Part shown: one piece after another, positions 1 to 12,482 of the stretch
Position numbering within the stretch: the first letter of the stretch is position 1
Layout of the letters: every line of letters begins with the position of its first letter
Source of the DNA: Echinarachnius parma
Lineage: Eukaryota; Echinodermata; Echinoidea; Clypeasteroida; Echinarachniidae
NCBI GenBank assembly: GCA_037951105.1
Contig: JBAMJV010008412.1
Coordinates: forward strand, 1-64,000
Direction: 5' to 3'
Length of the DNA: 64,000 nt
Made by a program: the position numbers and the translations under genes
Notes under the pieces: generated by a model
What the model saw: only the letters and a program-made list of their open reading frames with translations
The model's database searches: none
Told to the model about the DNA's origin: nothing

Positions 1-604
1 GAAGTGTTAGTAGAAGAAGAAGTAGAAGTGTTAGTAGAAGAAGAAGAAGTAGAAGTGTTAATAGAAGAAGAAGAAGTAGAAGTAGAAGTGTTAGTAGAAG
101 AAGAAAAAGAAGAAGTAGAAGTGTTAGTAGAAGAAGTAGTAGTGTTAGTAGAAGAAGAAGTAGAAATGTTAGTAGAAGAAGAAGAAGTAGAAGTGTTAGT
201 AGAAGAAGAAGAAGAAGAAGTAGATGTGTTAGTAAAAGAAGAAGAAGAAGTAGAAGTGTTAGTAGAAGAAGAAGTAGAAGTGTTAGTAGAAGAAGACGAA
301 GAAGTAGAAGTGTTAGTAGAAGAAGAAGAAGTAGAAGTGTTAGTAGAAGAAGAAGAAGAAGAAGAAGAAGTGTTAGTAGAAGAAGAAGTAGAAGTGTTAG
401 TAGAAGAAGAAGAAGAAGACGAAGTAGAAGTGTTAGTAGAAGACGAAGAAGTAGAAGTGTTAGTAGAAGAAGAAGAAGTAGAAGTGTTAGTAGAAGAAGA
501 AGAAGTAGAAGTGTTAGTAGAAGAAGAAGTAGAAGTGTTAGTAGAAGAAGAAAAAGCAGTAGTGTTAGTAGAAGAAGAAGAAGTAGAAGTGTTAGTAGAA
601 GAAG

Positions 605-636
<32 letters not shown>

Positions 637-1161
637 GAAGTGTTAGTAGAAGAAGAAGTAGAAGTGTTAGTAGAAGAAGAAGTAGAAGTGTTAGTAGAAG
701 AAGAAGAAGAAGACGAAGTAGAAGTGTTAGTAGAAGAAGACGAAGAAGTAGAAGTGTTAGTAGAAGAAGAAGAAGTAGAAGTGTTAGTAGAAGAAGAAGA
801 AGTAGAAGTGTTAGTAGAAGAAGAAGTAGAAGTGTTAGTAGAAGAGAAAAAGCAGTAGTGTTAGTAGAAGAAGAAGAAGAAGTAGAAGTGTTAGTAGAAG
901 AAGAAGTAGAAGTGTTAGTAGAAGGAAGAAGTAGAAGTGTTAGTAGAAGAAGAAGAAGACGAAGTAGAAGTGTTAGTAGAAGAAGACGAAGAAGTAGAAG
1001 TGTTAGTAGAAGAAGAAGAAGTAGAAGTGTTAGTAAGAAGAAGAAGTAGAAGTGTTAGTAGAAGAAAAAATAGAAGTGTTAGTAGAAGAAGAAGAAGTAG
1101 TGTTAGTAGGAAGAGAAGGAAGTAGAAGTGTTAGTAGGAAGAAAGAAGTAGAAGTGTTAGT

Positions 1162-1192
<31 letters not shown>

Positions 1193-3296
1193 GAAGTGTT
1201 AGTAGAAGAAGAGGAAAAAGAAGTAGAAAGTGTTAGTAGAAGAAGACGAAGTAGAAGTGTTAGTAGAAGAAGACGAATAAGTAGAAGTGTTCAAGTAGAA
1301 GAAGAGTAGAAGTGTTCGTAGAAGAAGAAGAAGTAGTAGTGTTAATAGAGAAGAAGAAGTAGAAGTAGAAGTGTTAGTAGAAGAAGAAGAAGAAGAAGTA
1401 GAGAGTTAGTAGAAGAAGTAGTAGTGTTAGTAGAAGAAGAGTAGAAGTGTTAGTAGAAGAAGAAGAAGTAGAAGTGTTAGTAAAAGAAGAAGGAAGAAGT
1501 AGAAGTGTTAGTAGAAGAAGAAGTAAGAAGTGTTAGTAGAAGAAGAAGTAGAAGTGTTAGTAGAAGAAAAGAGACGAAGTAGAAGTGTTAGTAGAAGAAG
1601 ACGAAGAAGTAGAAGTGTTAGTAGAAGAAGAAGAAGTAGAAGTGTTAGTAGAAGAAGAAGAAGTAGAAGTGTTAGTAGAAGAAGAAGAAGTAGAAGTGTT
1701 AGTAGAAGAAAAAATAGAAGTGTTAGTAGAAGAAGAAGAAGTAGTAGTGTTAGTAGAAGAAGAAGAAGTAGAAGTGTTAGTAGAAGAAGAAGTAGAAGTG
1801 TTAGTAGAAGAAGAAGAAGAAGAAGAAGAAGTAGAAGTGTTAGTAGAAGAAGAAGAAAAAGAAGTAGAAGTGTTAGTAGAAGAAGACGAAGTAGAAGTGT
1901 TAGTAGAAGAAGACGAATAAGTAGAAGTGTTAGTAGAAGAAGAAGTAGAAGTGTTAGTAGAAGAAGAAGAAGTAGAAGTGTTAATAGAAGAAGAAGAAGT
2001 AGAAGTAGAAGTGTTAGTAGAAGAAGAAGAAGAAGAAGTAGAAGTGTTAGTAGAAGAAGTAGTAGTGTTAGTAGAAGAAGAAGTAGAAATGTTAGTAGAA
2101 GAAGAAGAAGTAGAAGTGTTAGTAGAAGAAGAAGAAGAAGAAGAAGTAGATGTGTTAGTAAAAGAAGAAGAAGAAGTAGAAGTGTTAGTAGAAGAAGAAG
2201 TAGAAGTGTTAGTAGAAGAAGACGAAGAAGTAGAAGTGTTAGTAGAAGAAGAAGAAGTAGAAGTGTTAGTAGAAGAAGAAGAAGTAGAAGTGTTAGTAGA
2301 AGAAGAAGTAGAAGTGTTAGTAGAAGAAGAAGAAGTAGTAGTGTTAGTAGAAGAAGAAGAAGTAGTAGTGTTAGTAGAAGAAGTAGAAGTAGAAGTGTTA
2401 GTAGAAGAAGTAGAAGTAGAAGTGTTAGTAGAAGAAGAAGTAGAAGTGTTAGTAGAAGAAGAAGAAGTAGAAGTGTTAGTAGAAGAAGAAGAAGAAGTAG
2501 AAGTAGAAGTGTTAGTAGTAGAAGAAGAAGAAGTAGAAGTGTTAGTAGAAGAAGTAGTAGTGTTAGTAGAAGAAGAAGTAGAAGTGTTAGTAGAAGAAGA
2601 AGTAGAAGTGTTAGTAGAAGAAGAATTAGAAGTGTTAGTAGAAAAAGAAGTAGAAGTGTTAGTAGAAGAAGAAGAAGTAGAAGTGTTAGTAGAAGAAGAA
2701 GAAGAAGAAGTGTTAGTAGAAGAAGAAGAAGAAGTAGATGTGATAGTAAAAGAAGAAGAAGAAGTAGAAGTGTTAGTAGAAGAAGAAGTAGTAGTGTTAG
2801 TTGAAGAAGAAGTAGAAGTGTTAGTAGAAGAAGAAGTAGAAGTGTTAGTGTTAGTAGAAGAAGAAGAAGAAGAAGAAGAAGTAGTAGAAGTGTTAGTAGA
2901 AGAAGAAGTAGAAGTGTTAGTAGAAGAAGAAGTAGTAGTGTTAGTGGAAGTAGAAGTAGAAGTGTTAGTAGAAGAAGAAGTAGAAGTGTTAGTAGAAGAA
3001 GAATTAGAAGTGTTAGTAGAAAAAGAAGTAGAAGTGTTAGTAGAAGAAGAAGTAGTAGTGTTAGTAGAAGAAGAAGTAGAAGTGTTAGTAGAAGAAGAAG
3101 TAGAAGTGTTAGTAGAAGAAGAAGAAGTAGAAGTGTTAGTAGAAGTAGAAGTGTTAGTAGAAGAAGAAGAAGTAGAAGTGTTAGTAGAAGAAGTAGAAGT
3201 AGAAGTGTTAGTAGAAGAAGAAGAAGTAGAAGTGTTAGTAGAAGAAGAAGAAGTAGAAGTGTTAGTAGAAGAAGAAGAAGTAGAAGTGTTAGTCGG
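1..3296. repeat. GAA/TTC-rich minisatellite, 3.3 kb, with higher-order repeats
   Basis: The whole segment is built from a variable unit of the form GTGTTAGTAGAAGAAGAAGT with 15-27 base spacing, almost always a multiple of three. The plus strand is nearly pure purine between the GTGTTAGTA blocks. Two plus-strand frames stay open for long distances (an E/V/L-rich frame and an R/S-rich frame), as do two minus-strand frames, which is what a stop-poor multiple-of-three repeat gives by chance. About 4-330 is nearly repeated at about 1927-2256, so there is higher-order duplication. The array stops abruptly at 3296, where ordinary sequence begins. It continues beyond the left edge. Confidence 0.9.
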
Positions 3297-4520
3297 CAAA
3301 GTTTCTGTTTTGCTATCGCAGGCTCTTTATGGATGCTCTGAGTGGCGCCATGATTTTTGTTTGCCGCCGAAACGTGACGTTTTTCTGGACTGACGTTGAT
3401 TGGTCTAGCCAAATGCCATTTTAACTATTAGCATTTTGAATCAATTTATTTAGTATGTGTTTTATTTTTTTTTACTTCGAAAAAATGTTAAAAATGATAG
3501 TACTTATTTTCTAGTCAGAACGAGGGTGTTCATACGACCTTTGACTTGAATGATATTAACGAGCACGTACGCGTTCGCAATCCTCCATAATTATAATATG
3601 TTTGCTACTTTTAATTAAATGGTTATACTTGGAAATATCATGGTATAATATAGATAATAATGATACAAGAAGTTGTACATTTATTTCCGCCCTAGTGAAG
3701 CATAATTTAGACCACGAGCATTTATTATTCTGATATGAATCACTGCAAAAGCAACTAAATGGACTTCAGACAGGGAAACAATGCCATCTCGATACTACAA
3801 CTCAATTGTTTAGGTGAAATAGTGGGGTAAATGACAAACTTTTCTTAAAATTTATTAAAACTGTAACTATAGAAATACGTGTAGGCAGTTCATTCACTGT
3901 ACAAGCCTTTGATTTGTACGTCAAAGAGGAATGACATCCCTTTCAAAATCAAAGAAAAGGAATGTTTGGTACGTAGTTCGGAATCATCGCAGCTGTTTCG
4001 GGGGCATGCTAGAGAAAATCGTACATGATCGGCACGAATCATATACAGTAGTGTGCATGCACGTTCATGCTTACGCCAACACAATTGTTACCATGGCAAC
4101 CTCTGACAATTCTGTCAAGAAGCTATGGTATATTGGCTAAATAACCACATTTATTAACATTTCCACACTTCCTCGTCTCGAATGGTCGTTGGTTAATATC
4201 TTCTCTTTTTATATATACACTTTTTGTTGTGGCCTTTGTTTCAACAAAGACAAAAAAGGGACTCTTTTTCTTTTAACATGATCATGAATGGAATTTTAGC
4301 TTTGAAGTCCAAAAAAACGTCACATCTTTGCTTGGGGTCTGCGCAAAAATGTAAACATGGCAGTCTCCATGTTAGTACGGGACGCCGCAAAACAAAATTT
4401 GTGTCGTCTTTTTGCGAAATTGGTGTGGCCTCATCAGTGGGCCATTTTTTTTTCTGTATATCAAATTAAAGCTCTCGGTGTCGCAAACGAAGTAGCATAG
4501 ATGAAATTCTATCATTTTGG
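3297..4520. other. AT-rich non-coding sequence, no feature seen
   Basis: No convincing gene, repeat terminus or RNA. Open frames here are short and have no family resemblance. Confidence 0.6.
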
Positions 4521-4527
4521 TTCGCTT

Positions 4528-4790
4528 TAAGGTACTTGGTCTCGGTCTCAAAAATTCTGAAAGTACTTGGTCTCGGCTTCGAAAACAAATAAGACCCCCC
4601 CCCCCCCCCTCCCCTCCTGCTCCCCCACTGAGAGGGGTTTTCAACTTTAGGTACTTGGTCTCGGTCTCGAAAATTGTGAAAGTACTTGGTCTCGGTCTCG
4701 AAAATGTTGAAGGTACTTTGTCTCTGCTTGAATTTTTGTACTAAAGAACCCCCCCCCCCTTTAACAAATCCTGGGTTCGCCACAGCTCAT
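4528..4790. repeat. Degenerate tandem repeat with poly-C tracts
   Basis: The unit TACTTGGTCTCGGTCTCGAA recurs four times, interrupted by two C tracts. A related block with the same TCGGTCTCGG core lies at about 47780-47990, so this is a dispersed element rather than a local satellite. Both copies end near AAATCCTGG. Confidence 0.6.
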
Positions 4791-4969
4791 CAACATCTAT
4801 GAATGAGAAGAGATAATAATATATTATTTGATTTTGTACATGTACATATTTTACCGACTTCGCACTTTTCTACAATTCTTAAGTTATTAACTGTAATAAT
4901 GTAATATACTTAAACTAAATCAAAATGCATCAATATGTTATTCAAGTGAGTTCTCTGATATAGGCATAT

Positions 4970-6438
4970 CAGGGGCGTCGATCCTGCGGGGGAGGGGGGG
5001 GGGGGGGGGGGGGGCAGGGGGCTAACCCTAACCCTAGCCCACCCCCCCCCCCCCTGCCCCCAATGAAAATGTTTGGGGGCGAACATATTAAATCGCCCCC
5101 CCCCCCCCCCAATAATTCCGAAAATGAGGAAGAAAAAAATCGAGTGATTTAATGCCGAAAAGGGGAAAGACACATCAACATAGCTGTTTTTGTTTCAGTT
5201 TGCAAAGGACTGTAAATCTCGTTTTTGCCGCGCGCTTCGCGCACATACAGTTTCTCATATTGCAAGTTTCATTTCGGTTGCGGGGAACTTACCTTTCAAA
5301 ATGTGTTGGGCAGTGTAATATCTCAAACGCACACCTCAAACGAAGTTTATTAAACCCTCATCTATAGCACACCGTCACAGAAAATAGAATAATCTGAAAT
5401 AATATATCTTTCAGTCAATTCGGTCCATATGCGCTGAACACAAATCAAATTGAAATATCATGGCCCCCCCCACATGTGAAAGTGGAAGAGAATGTCCCCC
5501 TCTCTTTGCCATTATTTGGTTCCATACTCATATAATAATAAGAATACACTATCTATATAGCGCCTATCACGATTGGTAATCATCTCTAAGCGCTTTACAA
5601 TTATATTATTACCCCGGTCATAGGATACAATGCAACAACTCCCTGGGGAGCATTCCTTCCAAGCGCTCAGGGGGCTCAAGAAGATCGTTCACATACAGGT
5701 TTTCACCTCCTACCGGTCCCCAAATACACCTTGGTAGAGAGCAGCAATAGTGGATAAATTGTCTTGCTGAAGGACAAACGCCGTGGGCAGGGTTCGAACT
5801 CGGGATCTCATGGTCGGAAAGCGCGCGCTCTGGCAATCTTTCCACACCGCATCCACTTCATACTTCACAAATGTGAAATTTCTGTCTCAGGTGTGCACAA
5901 AAACGCACAATTTCACGCCCCAAAATACAAAAGCTCCCTATCGGGGAGGGGACACCGCCTCCCACACCCTTCCCCGCTCGGTCGCTTCGCTTCCTCGCAA
6001 TTTCTCCCCTCCACTTTTGAGAAGTTGTTGACGCCCTTGCTTAGTTTCATGGGAGCTCAATGCCCTAGAATCCATGGCTCTATAGTATACAGGATCACGA
6101 GGATCAATCTCATGCAAGGCTCAATTTTTTTCCGCGCTATGCTCTTTACGTTACGAGTAGGTTCACTATTTTATACAATTTTTACACACATGATAGGAGT
6201 TAGTCTGAAATCTAAAAGCTTCCGGGGGCTCCGCCCCCTGGACCTCCATTATTGTCCCTAAATGTGGGTGCCCCCCAATGTCAGGTCTTCAAGCCATTAA
6301 GACACTTTCAATGAGCGCATAATACAACTTTCGGGCATGCCAATGTGGGGCTTTTTGCTCTCTCAGTGGTCACTTTGGAAACAATTTCAAATTTCGCCCC
6401 CCCCCCCCCCCCATCGCAAAAACGGATCGACGCCCCTG
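4970..6438. mobile_element. Non-autonomous hAT element, family hAT-1, copy 1
   Basis: The ends are inverted repeats: CAGGGGCGTCGATCC on the left and GGATCGACGCCCCTG on the right. They are flanked by a perfect 8-bp target duplication, AGGCATAT (4962-4969 and 6439-6446). An 8-bp duplication and a CAGGGGCG terminus are diagnostic of hAT transposons. No transposase frame is present. The interior has long G and C tracts and GGGGGCTCCGCCCCC. A SINE is nested at about 5531-5853: the equivalent site is empty in the hAT-1 fragment at 27.7 kb and holds a different MITE in the 17.1-kb copy. Confidence 0.9.
5531..5853 (-). mobile_element. tRNA-derived SINE nested in hAT-1
   Basis: Read on the minus strand it begins with a tRNA-like head containing a B-box match GAGTTCGAACCC. 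It continues through a core with CTGCTCTCTACC, then AAAGCGCTTAGAGATGA and GGCGCTATATAGATAG, and ends in a TTATTATTA tail. The same head and core occur at 33364 and part of the core at 51690. Comparison with the other hAT-1 copies shows the insertion boundaries. Confidence 0.75.
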
Positions 6439-7214
6439 AGGCATATCATTTTAGTTCGACTAAACTATACATTAAATGAACAAGAACTTCTGAAGTGAAC
6501 ACTAATCATCATGAATTGTATACAATTTTTACACACATGATAGGAGTTAGTCTGAAATCTAAAAGCTTCCGGGGGCTCCGCCCCCTGGACCTCCATTATT
6601 GTCCCTAAATGTGGGTGCCCCCCAATGTCAGGTCTTCAAGCCATTAAGACACTTTCAATGAGCGCATAATACAACTTTCGGGCATGCCAATGTGGGGCTT
6701 TTTGCTCTCTCAGTGGTCACTTTGGAAACAATTTCAAATTTCGCCCCCCCCCCCCCCTCCATCGCAAAAACGGATCGACGCCCCTGAGGCATATCATTTT
6801 AGTTCGACTAAACTATACATTAAATGAACAAGAACTTCTGAAGTGAACACTAATCATCATGAATTGTATACAATTTTTACACACATGATAGGAGTTAGTC
6901 TGAAATCTAAAAGCTTCCGGGGGCTCCGCCCCCTGGACCTCCATTATTGTCCCTAAATGTGGGTGCCCCCCAATGTCAGGTCTTCAAGCCATTAAGACAC
7001 TTTCAATGAGCGCATAATACAACTTTCGGGCATGCCAATGTGGGGCTTTTTGCTCTCTCAGTGGTCACTTTGGAAACAATTTCAAATTTCGCCCCCCCCC
7101 CCCCCCCTCCATCGCAAAAACGGATCGACGCCCCTGAGGCATATCATTTTAGTTCGACTAAACTATACATTAAATGAACAAGAACTTCTGAAGTGAACAC
7201 TAATCATCATGAAT
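6172..7214. repeat. Three tandem copies of a 347/348-bp unit spanning a hAT end
   Basis: Units start at 6172, 6519 and 6867, each with TATACAATTTTTACACACAT. Each unit contains the right-hand part of hAT-1, its terminus, the AGGCATAT duplication and about 75 bp of flanking host DNA ending near CATCATGAAT. The copies are nearly identical, differing mainly in C-tract length, so the triplication is recent. Confidence 0.93.
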
Positions 7215-7239
7215 CAGTATGGTAATTAGGTATACACAG

Positions 7240-7930
7240 AGTCATGTTGATAAGTATGCATATGATAGAGATCGTTTTTGATGACGGCCATACCGCTCAC
7301 CAAGCTGCTATAAACGACGGTGGTGGTAATGACGATGCAGATGATGCTGAAGAGCGGATGAAGATTAGTGACTTTACTATAAAAATGACTGATGAAACTG
7401 AAAATTTTAAGAACGATACTGATGAGGATCGTGGCACTGTAAATGATGATGTTCATGATAGCTGATACAGTAATGATTACCCAAACAGTGCTGCAGTCAC
7501 AAGACATGATCATAATGCCGATGAAAATTATGACTGTATGATAACAATGACAACGATAATAGAGATGATGATGATGATGATGATGAAGATGATGGTTCGC
7601 AATGATGACTGAACAAGCTGATGGCTGTGATACTGATGATAATAATCTCAAATATAATGATGATGATGACATTGATTAATAATAGTATGGTGAGGTGATG
7701 GTGTCGTAGTGATTGTATGATAGCAATAGGAAAGAAAATGATGATCATAACACAAATGATGATGTTGATGATCTTACCGGTACAGCTGACATTGTTTGTG
7801 GGATCCGTCTCATACCCGGTTTGGTTACAGACACATCTCAGTGCTACCGACGTTAACACAGATCGTGAAGTCCCCACACGTGCCTTGGGGAGGTGTACAC
7901 GCTTGGCTACTACTCACTGCAAATAAACAA
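7240..7930. repeat. GAT/ATG-rich low-complexity sequence
   Basis: Dense interrupted GATGAT repeats. The open frames read as acidic or Ile/Ser/His-rich strings on both strands and show no protein-family pattern. Confidence 0.6.
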
Positions 7931-9105
7931 AATAATTATGATCAACTCAGAAATGTGTTCTATTTACTCAATGTTATAACTTATACATGTAATTATGATG
8001 TTACGTTTTGGATAGATAATGTTTGCTTTGTACATATATATAGAAACACCCTTTTCCATTCGATAAGTTCACTTGATAAGTATTGGATATTGATATTATC
8101 AATATAATGTTGTGGAACGCTCATTTACGGGTAGGCATTTAGGCTTCTAAACAGGATACGCTTAAACAATGTGACCCACCTATGGTCTTACCCATAATAC
8201 TAATACCTGTAACGATGGTATTTTAAACAGTTCCAACATATTTAACAAAATGTTGTATTATTCTGAACCCTTTTCTGACGGTTGTCAAACGCCCACTAAA
8301 ATTAGTCTACACTCGTCTTATAGTCAATTATCTATACGAATTCGGTTAAAATTATTATTTACACTAAACTCTGATCTGATGGCGCTAATATTCTTGCCAG
8401 TTTTCGTAGGTTTAGGGAATTTTTGATGCATTTTCAATATATCAAGTTTTGGAGTTTTCCTGTAATGCGCACACACATGCAGCATAATCATTGCAGATGA
8501 GATATCATATTAAAGGTAAATTAATGAGCTTTCTGTGCAAAACGTAATGATGATAGAGTTATGAATAATAAAATAATATCTTACCGGATCTTGAAACAAG
8601 AAGCCACGGTCTTAAATGCATAGCATTAATACGCCCCCATATTCGGCTTTACTGCACACACCCCAATAGCATTATTATTACAGGTGAGTCATAATTTTAA
8701 GGAAGACTAAACATGCTTTCACATGATGCTTAATTTACTAATGATTATGCAATGTATATAAACCCCAAACCATCTCCTCCAATAGTCGATTTTCGATGCA
8801 ACGCCTTCAATTTCACAAAATGAAATGCATTTTGCAACATTTCATATTCGACCATCCCCCATAATCAGCTGTACCATACTTAACCTGCTAAGAAAATGTT
8901 AACGGACATTATCGTATTGAAAAGATAGGCAAGTGGGCTTTAATATGATACCAAATCTGATAGGTTTAAATCATTTGAACGCGCTACAATCTTCGATACA
9001 CCTTGAGCATTAAAAGATACGACACAGGGGTAAAATTTCCCAACTGAATACACTTGATACATGAAGAAAATATCTCCTTAAAAGGGCAATTCGGTGCTGT
9101 CCTGG
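7931..9105. other. AT-rich spacer, nothing recognised
   Basis: No open frame, structured RNA or terminal repeat could be supported. Confidence 0.5.
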
Positions 9106-9109
9106 AGAG

Positions 9110-12100
9110 GCAGTGCAGTGCCAGTGAAGTGCGTGGATGTGATGTTCTATTTACAGGTGCATGGTGCTACTGTACAGGTGCATTTTCTGTTGGTTGTGTT
9201 TAAAGTGTCCGCAGAGTGGGAGGCGCCGCCATCTGTATGATGTTGGGCATGGCTGCATCCCTGAAACTCTGGGTGTTTGGTAACATTACATAGGTAAGGG
9301 GAGCATGTTCCAAAGTCGAATGGATCTTGGGTAGAAACTGTACAGGTAACAGTCAACTCGACACTTTAGAAAGGCGATGTGTGCGAAGTTGATGACGGGA
9401 TGTGACTGGAGTGATGTGCGGAGGCCGGAAACTGATGTTAACAATCCCATGGTGAATTTTGTGCATCATTTCAGCTGGACACAGAAGTTGCCTCTGCTGT
9501 AAGGTGTTCCAGCCTAGGGTAGTCAACATGTGGGTTACACTGGACTCCCTGCGGTAGTCGCTCATGACAAACCGCGCAGCCTGCCGCTGGATACTTTCCA
9601 CCATCTGCACACTCCTCTCAGTCCATGGGTTCCACACACATGATGCATACTCCAGTTGAGGTCGTATTAACTGGTTGTACGCTATCTCCTTCACTTGTCT
9701 GTTGCAGGTACCAAGAGTTATTCTGACCAGGCCAAGAGTTCTTGCTGCCTTGGTACGGACTTGTTCAACATGGCTGTTCCAGCTTAGATTTTCAGATATG
9801 ACCACTCCCAAATATTTTGCTGCCTTCACTTTGGAAATCACTTGATCTTTGATGTTGTATGTGTGGAGTAGTGGCTGTCGTTTTAGTGTGATCGTGAGAT
9901 GAGAACACTTCTTGACATTGAACTTCATGTTCCATGACTCTGCCCACTGGTTCATCTTCTGGAGGTCTTCGTTAAGTGCGAGTTGATCCTGTTTTGATTT
10001 GATGCAGCGATAAAGTACACAATCATCGGCAAAGAGTCTGAATGTGGACTTAATTCCTTCCCCGATGTCATTGATGTAGAGTAGAAAGAGAGCTGGTCCC
10101 AGAACTGACCCCTGTGGTACACCCGACAAGACCTCTGCTGGTGCAGATTGTGATCCATTCACTGAGACGACTTTAGTTCTTCCCAAGAGGAATCCCTTTA
10201 TCCAGTGAAGAGTAGGTCCTCGGATGCCACAGAAATCCAGCTTGTACAGAAGCTTCTTGTGATCTACCCGGTCAAAGGCTTTGCTAAAATCTAGCAGGAT
10301 TACATCTGTTTGGTGTTTACTGTTGATGTTACAGGCCCAGTCGTCCACTGCTTCTACTAGCTGAGTTTCACAAGACAGCTTTTGGCGAAAACCATGCTGA
10401 TTATCAATCAACACCTTGTTGTTAGCAAGATGTTTGCATGTGTGGCTCAGCAATATATGTTCAAACACTTTACAGCATAAACTTGTGAGTGAAATTGGCC
10501 TATAATTTGATGGGTCTGACTTTGGTCCTGACTTGTAGATGGCAGATACCCTTCCTTTCAACCAGTCACTTGGTAGGATACCAGTATCATAGGACTGTTG
10601 AAACAGTTGCGCCAAGGCAGGTGACAGTTCCTCTGCATACTCGTGAAGCATTCTAGCAGGAAGCTCGTCTGGTCCACTTGACTTGTTGAATTTCAGTCCT
10701 TTGAGTTGTTTCAAGACACCGTGGGGGTCGATGGTTAAATTACCAATATATGGATAGGGTGATGGTCCCTCATCTGGTATGGCAGAGCCATCATCCCTGG
10801 TGAAAACTGAAGACAACTGTGAGTTCAGTGCCTTTGCCTTTTCCTTGTCAGTTTAACAGAGTTTGTTTCCATCCTTCAATGTAGGGATACCAAGGGTGTC
10901 TCTTCTTTGTGCCTTGACATATCCCCAAAACCTCTTTGGATCCGTCTTCAAACTCGAGCCTAAGTCTTTTAAGTATTCTTTAAAGGCCTGTCGTTTCATT
11001 TTGTCTACCTCATTTCGTTTCTTTGTGTAGGTTGACCAATGTTGCTCATTCTTTGTAGCTCTAGCTCTGTGGTAGAGCTTGTCCCTTTTGTTCATCTGTC
11101 TGATAAGAGGCAGGTTGATGTAAGGATGACTTGGTTTCCCATTGACTGTCTTGTGAGGTATGTGACTTGACTTCCTTCAAAGAGTCTTTGAAGAAGTTCC
11201 AGTTCTCTTCTACAGACTTTTCATCAGGAGAGCGGTCAAAGTATGATGAAACAAGATGCTTGCATCTTGTTTTGATGTCGTCAGTATCGGTCTTGTGGTA
11301 ATGATACACAGTTCGCGGTGGTTTCCTCTGTAGTTTAGGAGACAAGTTGACATCAAATAGCACAATATCATGATCACTGATACCTGTGCTTACAATCACT
11401 TTATCCACTAAAGCTGGGTTGCTTGTACAGACTAAATCTAGGATGTTCCCATAAATTGGCTTGGTAATGTCTCTTGTAAGCTGGGTTAGACTGCATTCAT
11501 TCAGAAAGTCCAAAAATTTATTATGCAGACTTTGGGTACGTGGGTTTGTAGTAGATACACTCTCTCAATCAATATCAGGCAGATTGGCGTCACCAGCGAG
11601 AATTATGTTTGGGAGTTTTCTTTGTTTACTCAGCACCTTGCGAACGCTTGCTTCCAAGTTATCCACTGAAGTAGCATTGCCGCTCGGTGGTCGGTAAAAG
11701 CTGCCTAGGTAGATGCATCCACTTTTCACAAATTCAGCAGACATCCAACACATTTCAGAGTCCGAGTCGAATTCCGGTCGGGAAACAGCAGTGATGTCAG
11801 TCCTAACTGCTACAAAGACACCTCCTCCAAAAGCAGTTCGGTCCTTTCTGTAGACTTCATATGATTCAGGAAACACAGAGTAGGTGGGTATTGTCTCATC
11901 GAGTTTCGATTCACAGCCGAAGATAACATCGGGGTTATGTTGTGCTACAGCTGCATGAAAGTCAACTTTACTCTTGTCACTTTCAGGCCATTACAATTTA
12001 CTTGCATATAATGTAGAGTTTTAGCTTTTGTCCGTTTAAAACCATTTTGTTCCTTCCTTGGTGTTGATGTGTGTGTTGGCAGTGGTCTATCTTGTGACCT

Positions 12101-12169
12101 GAAACTTAGGCCACTCTGTTCAATCCTTGAGCCTTCAAAACTCTCGGCCCATTTTGCGACATTTGACTA
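9110..12169 (-). mobile_element. 5'-truncated CR1/L2-group non-LTR retrotransposon
   Basis: The element carries an apurinic-type endonuclease followed by a reverse transcriptase in one decayed frame set (see the ORF2 entry). The 3' part, just left of the ORF2 stop, has the short repeat ATGCACCTGTA twice, resembling a microsatellite-like LINE tail. The 5' side stops at 12169, exactly where a TA-flanked MITE terminus (TACAGGGTGGCC) begins. No separate ORF1 is seen. Confidence 0.85.
9200..12020 (-). pseudogene. LINE ORF2 (endonuclease plus reverse transcriptase), broken
   Basis: Endonuclease: NCNGLK near 12000, DVIFGCESKL, SFYRPPSG and GDANLPDID (about 11570), then ISDHDIVLFD (about 11370). Reverse transcriptase (9353-10850): NYRPISLTSLCCKVFE, DFSKAFDRVDH, LSGVPQGSVLGP and the catalytic LFADDCVLYR. 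The C-terminal region has RPQLEYASCVW. Defects read directly: a frameshift near 11982; TGG to TGA at 11565-11567 (after NLPDID); a one-base frameshift near 11160; an in-frame TAA at 10853; and a frameshift near 9355, after which PRSIRLWNMLP continues to a TAA at 9200-9202. It is therefore non-functional. Family resemblance is to the CR1/L2 side of the jockey superfamily; the exact clade needs a tree. Confidence 0.9.
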
Positions 12170-12420
12170 TACAGGGTGGCCCAAAAAAACGGAACGGGAC
12201 ACTTCCCAAAATATAGTAACGAAATGACCGAGTCCATCGAATAGGGTATCTGTTCAAATGGGAATTGATACCAAGAACATTAATTTGGGTCAAGTAGTTT
12301 TTGTTTTAGGGCGCTGTGAGTGACACCATGTCAGGGTCTATTTTTCTCCAATTTCTACTAAGCTATAGAGTACAGAAGCTATGACGTCATAAAAATCTAT
12401 TTTTATAATTTTCAAATTTG
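12170..12420. mobile_element. Single arm of a TA-flanked (Tc1/mariner-type) foldback MITE
   Basis: It starts TACAGGGTGGCCC and continues with the same sequence as the arm of the complete element at 17652-18195, including TAGTTTTTGTTTTAGGGCGC. The opposite arm is not found nearby, so this is a solo end. Confidence 0.7.
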
Positions 12421-12482
12421 AACTTCATTTTCCGAAAGAGCATACAAAATAATGTCCAAATACTGAAAATCAATTGAATATG

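Noticed and set aside
1508..3412. Very long open frames (up to 634 codons) in the GAA/TTC array
   Set aside because: Two frames per strand are open because unit lengths are multiples of three and lack stops in those phases. The predicted proteins are simple Leu/Thr, Ser/Thr/Asn, Glu/Val or Arg/Ser strings without splice context.
5788..5830. Possible tRNA gene (B-box GGGTTCGAACTC)
   Set aside because: No cloverleaf with paired acceptor stem could be drawn. The B-box belongs to a tRNA-derived SINE with copies elsewhere.
7226..7926. Potential small acidic or Ser/His-rich proteins
   Set aside because: GAT/CAT low-complexity sequence explains the frames on both strands. No homology or start context.
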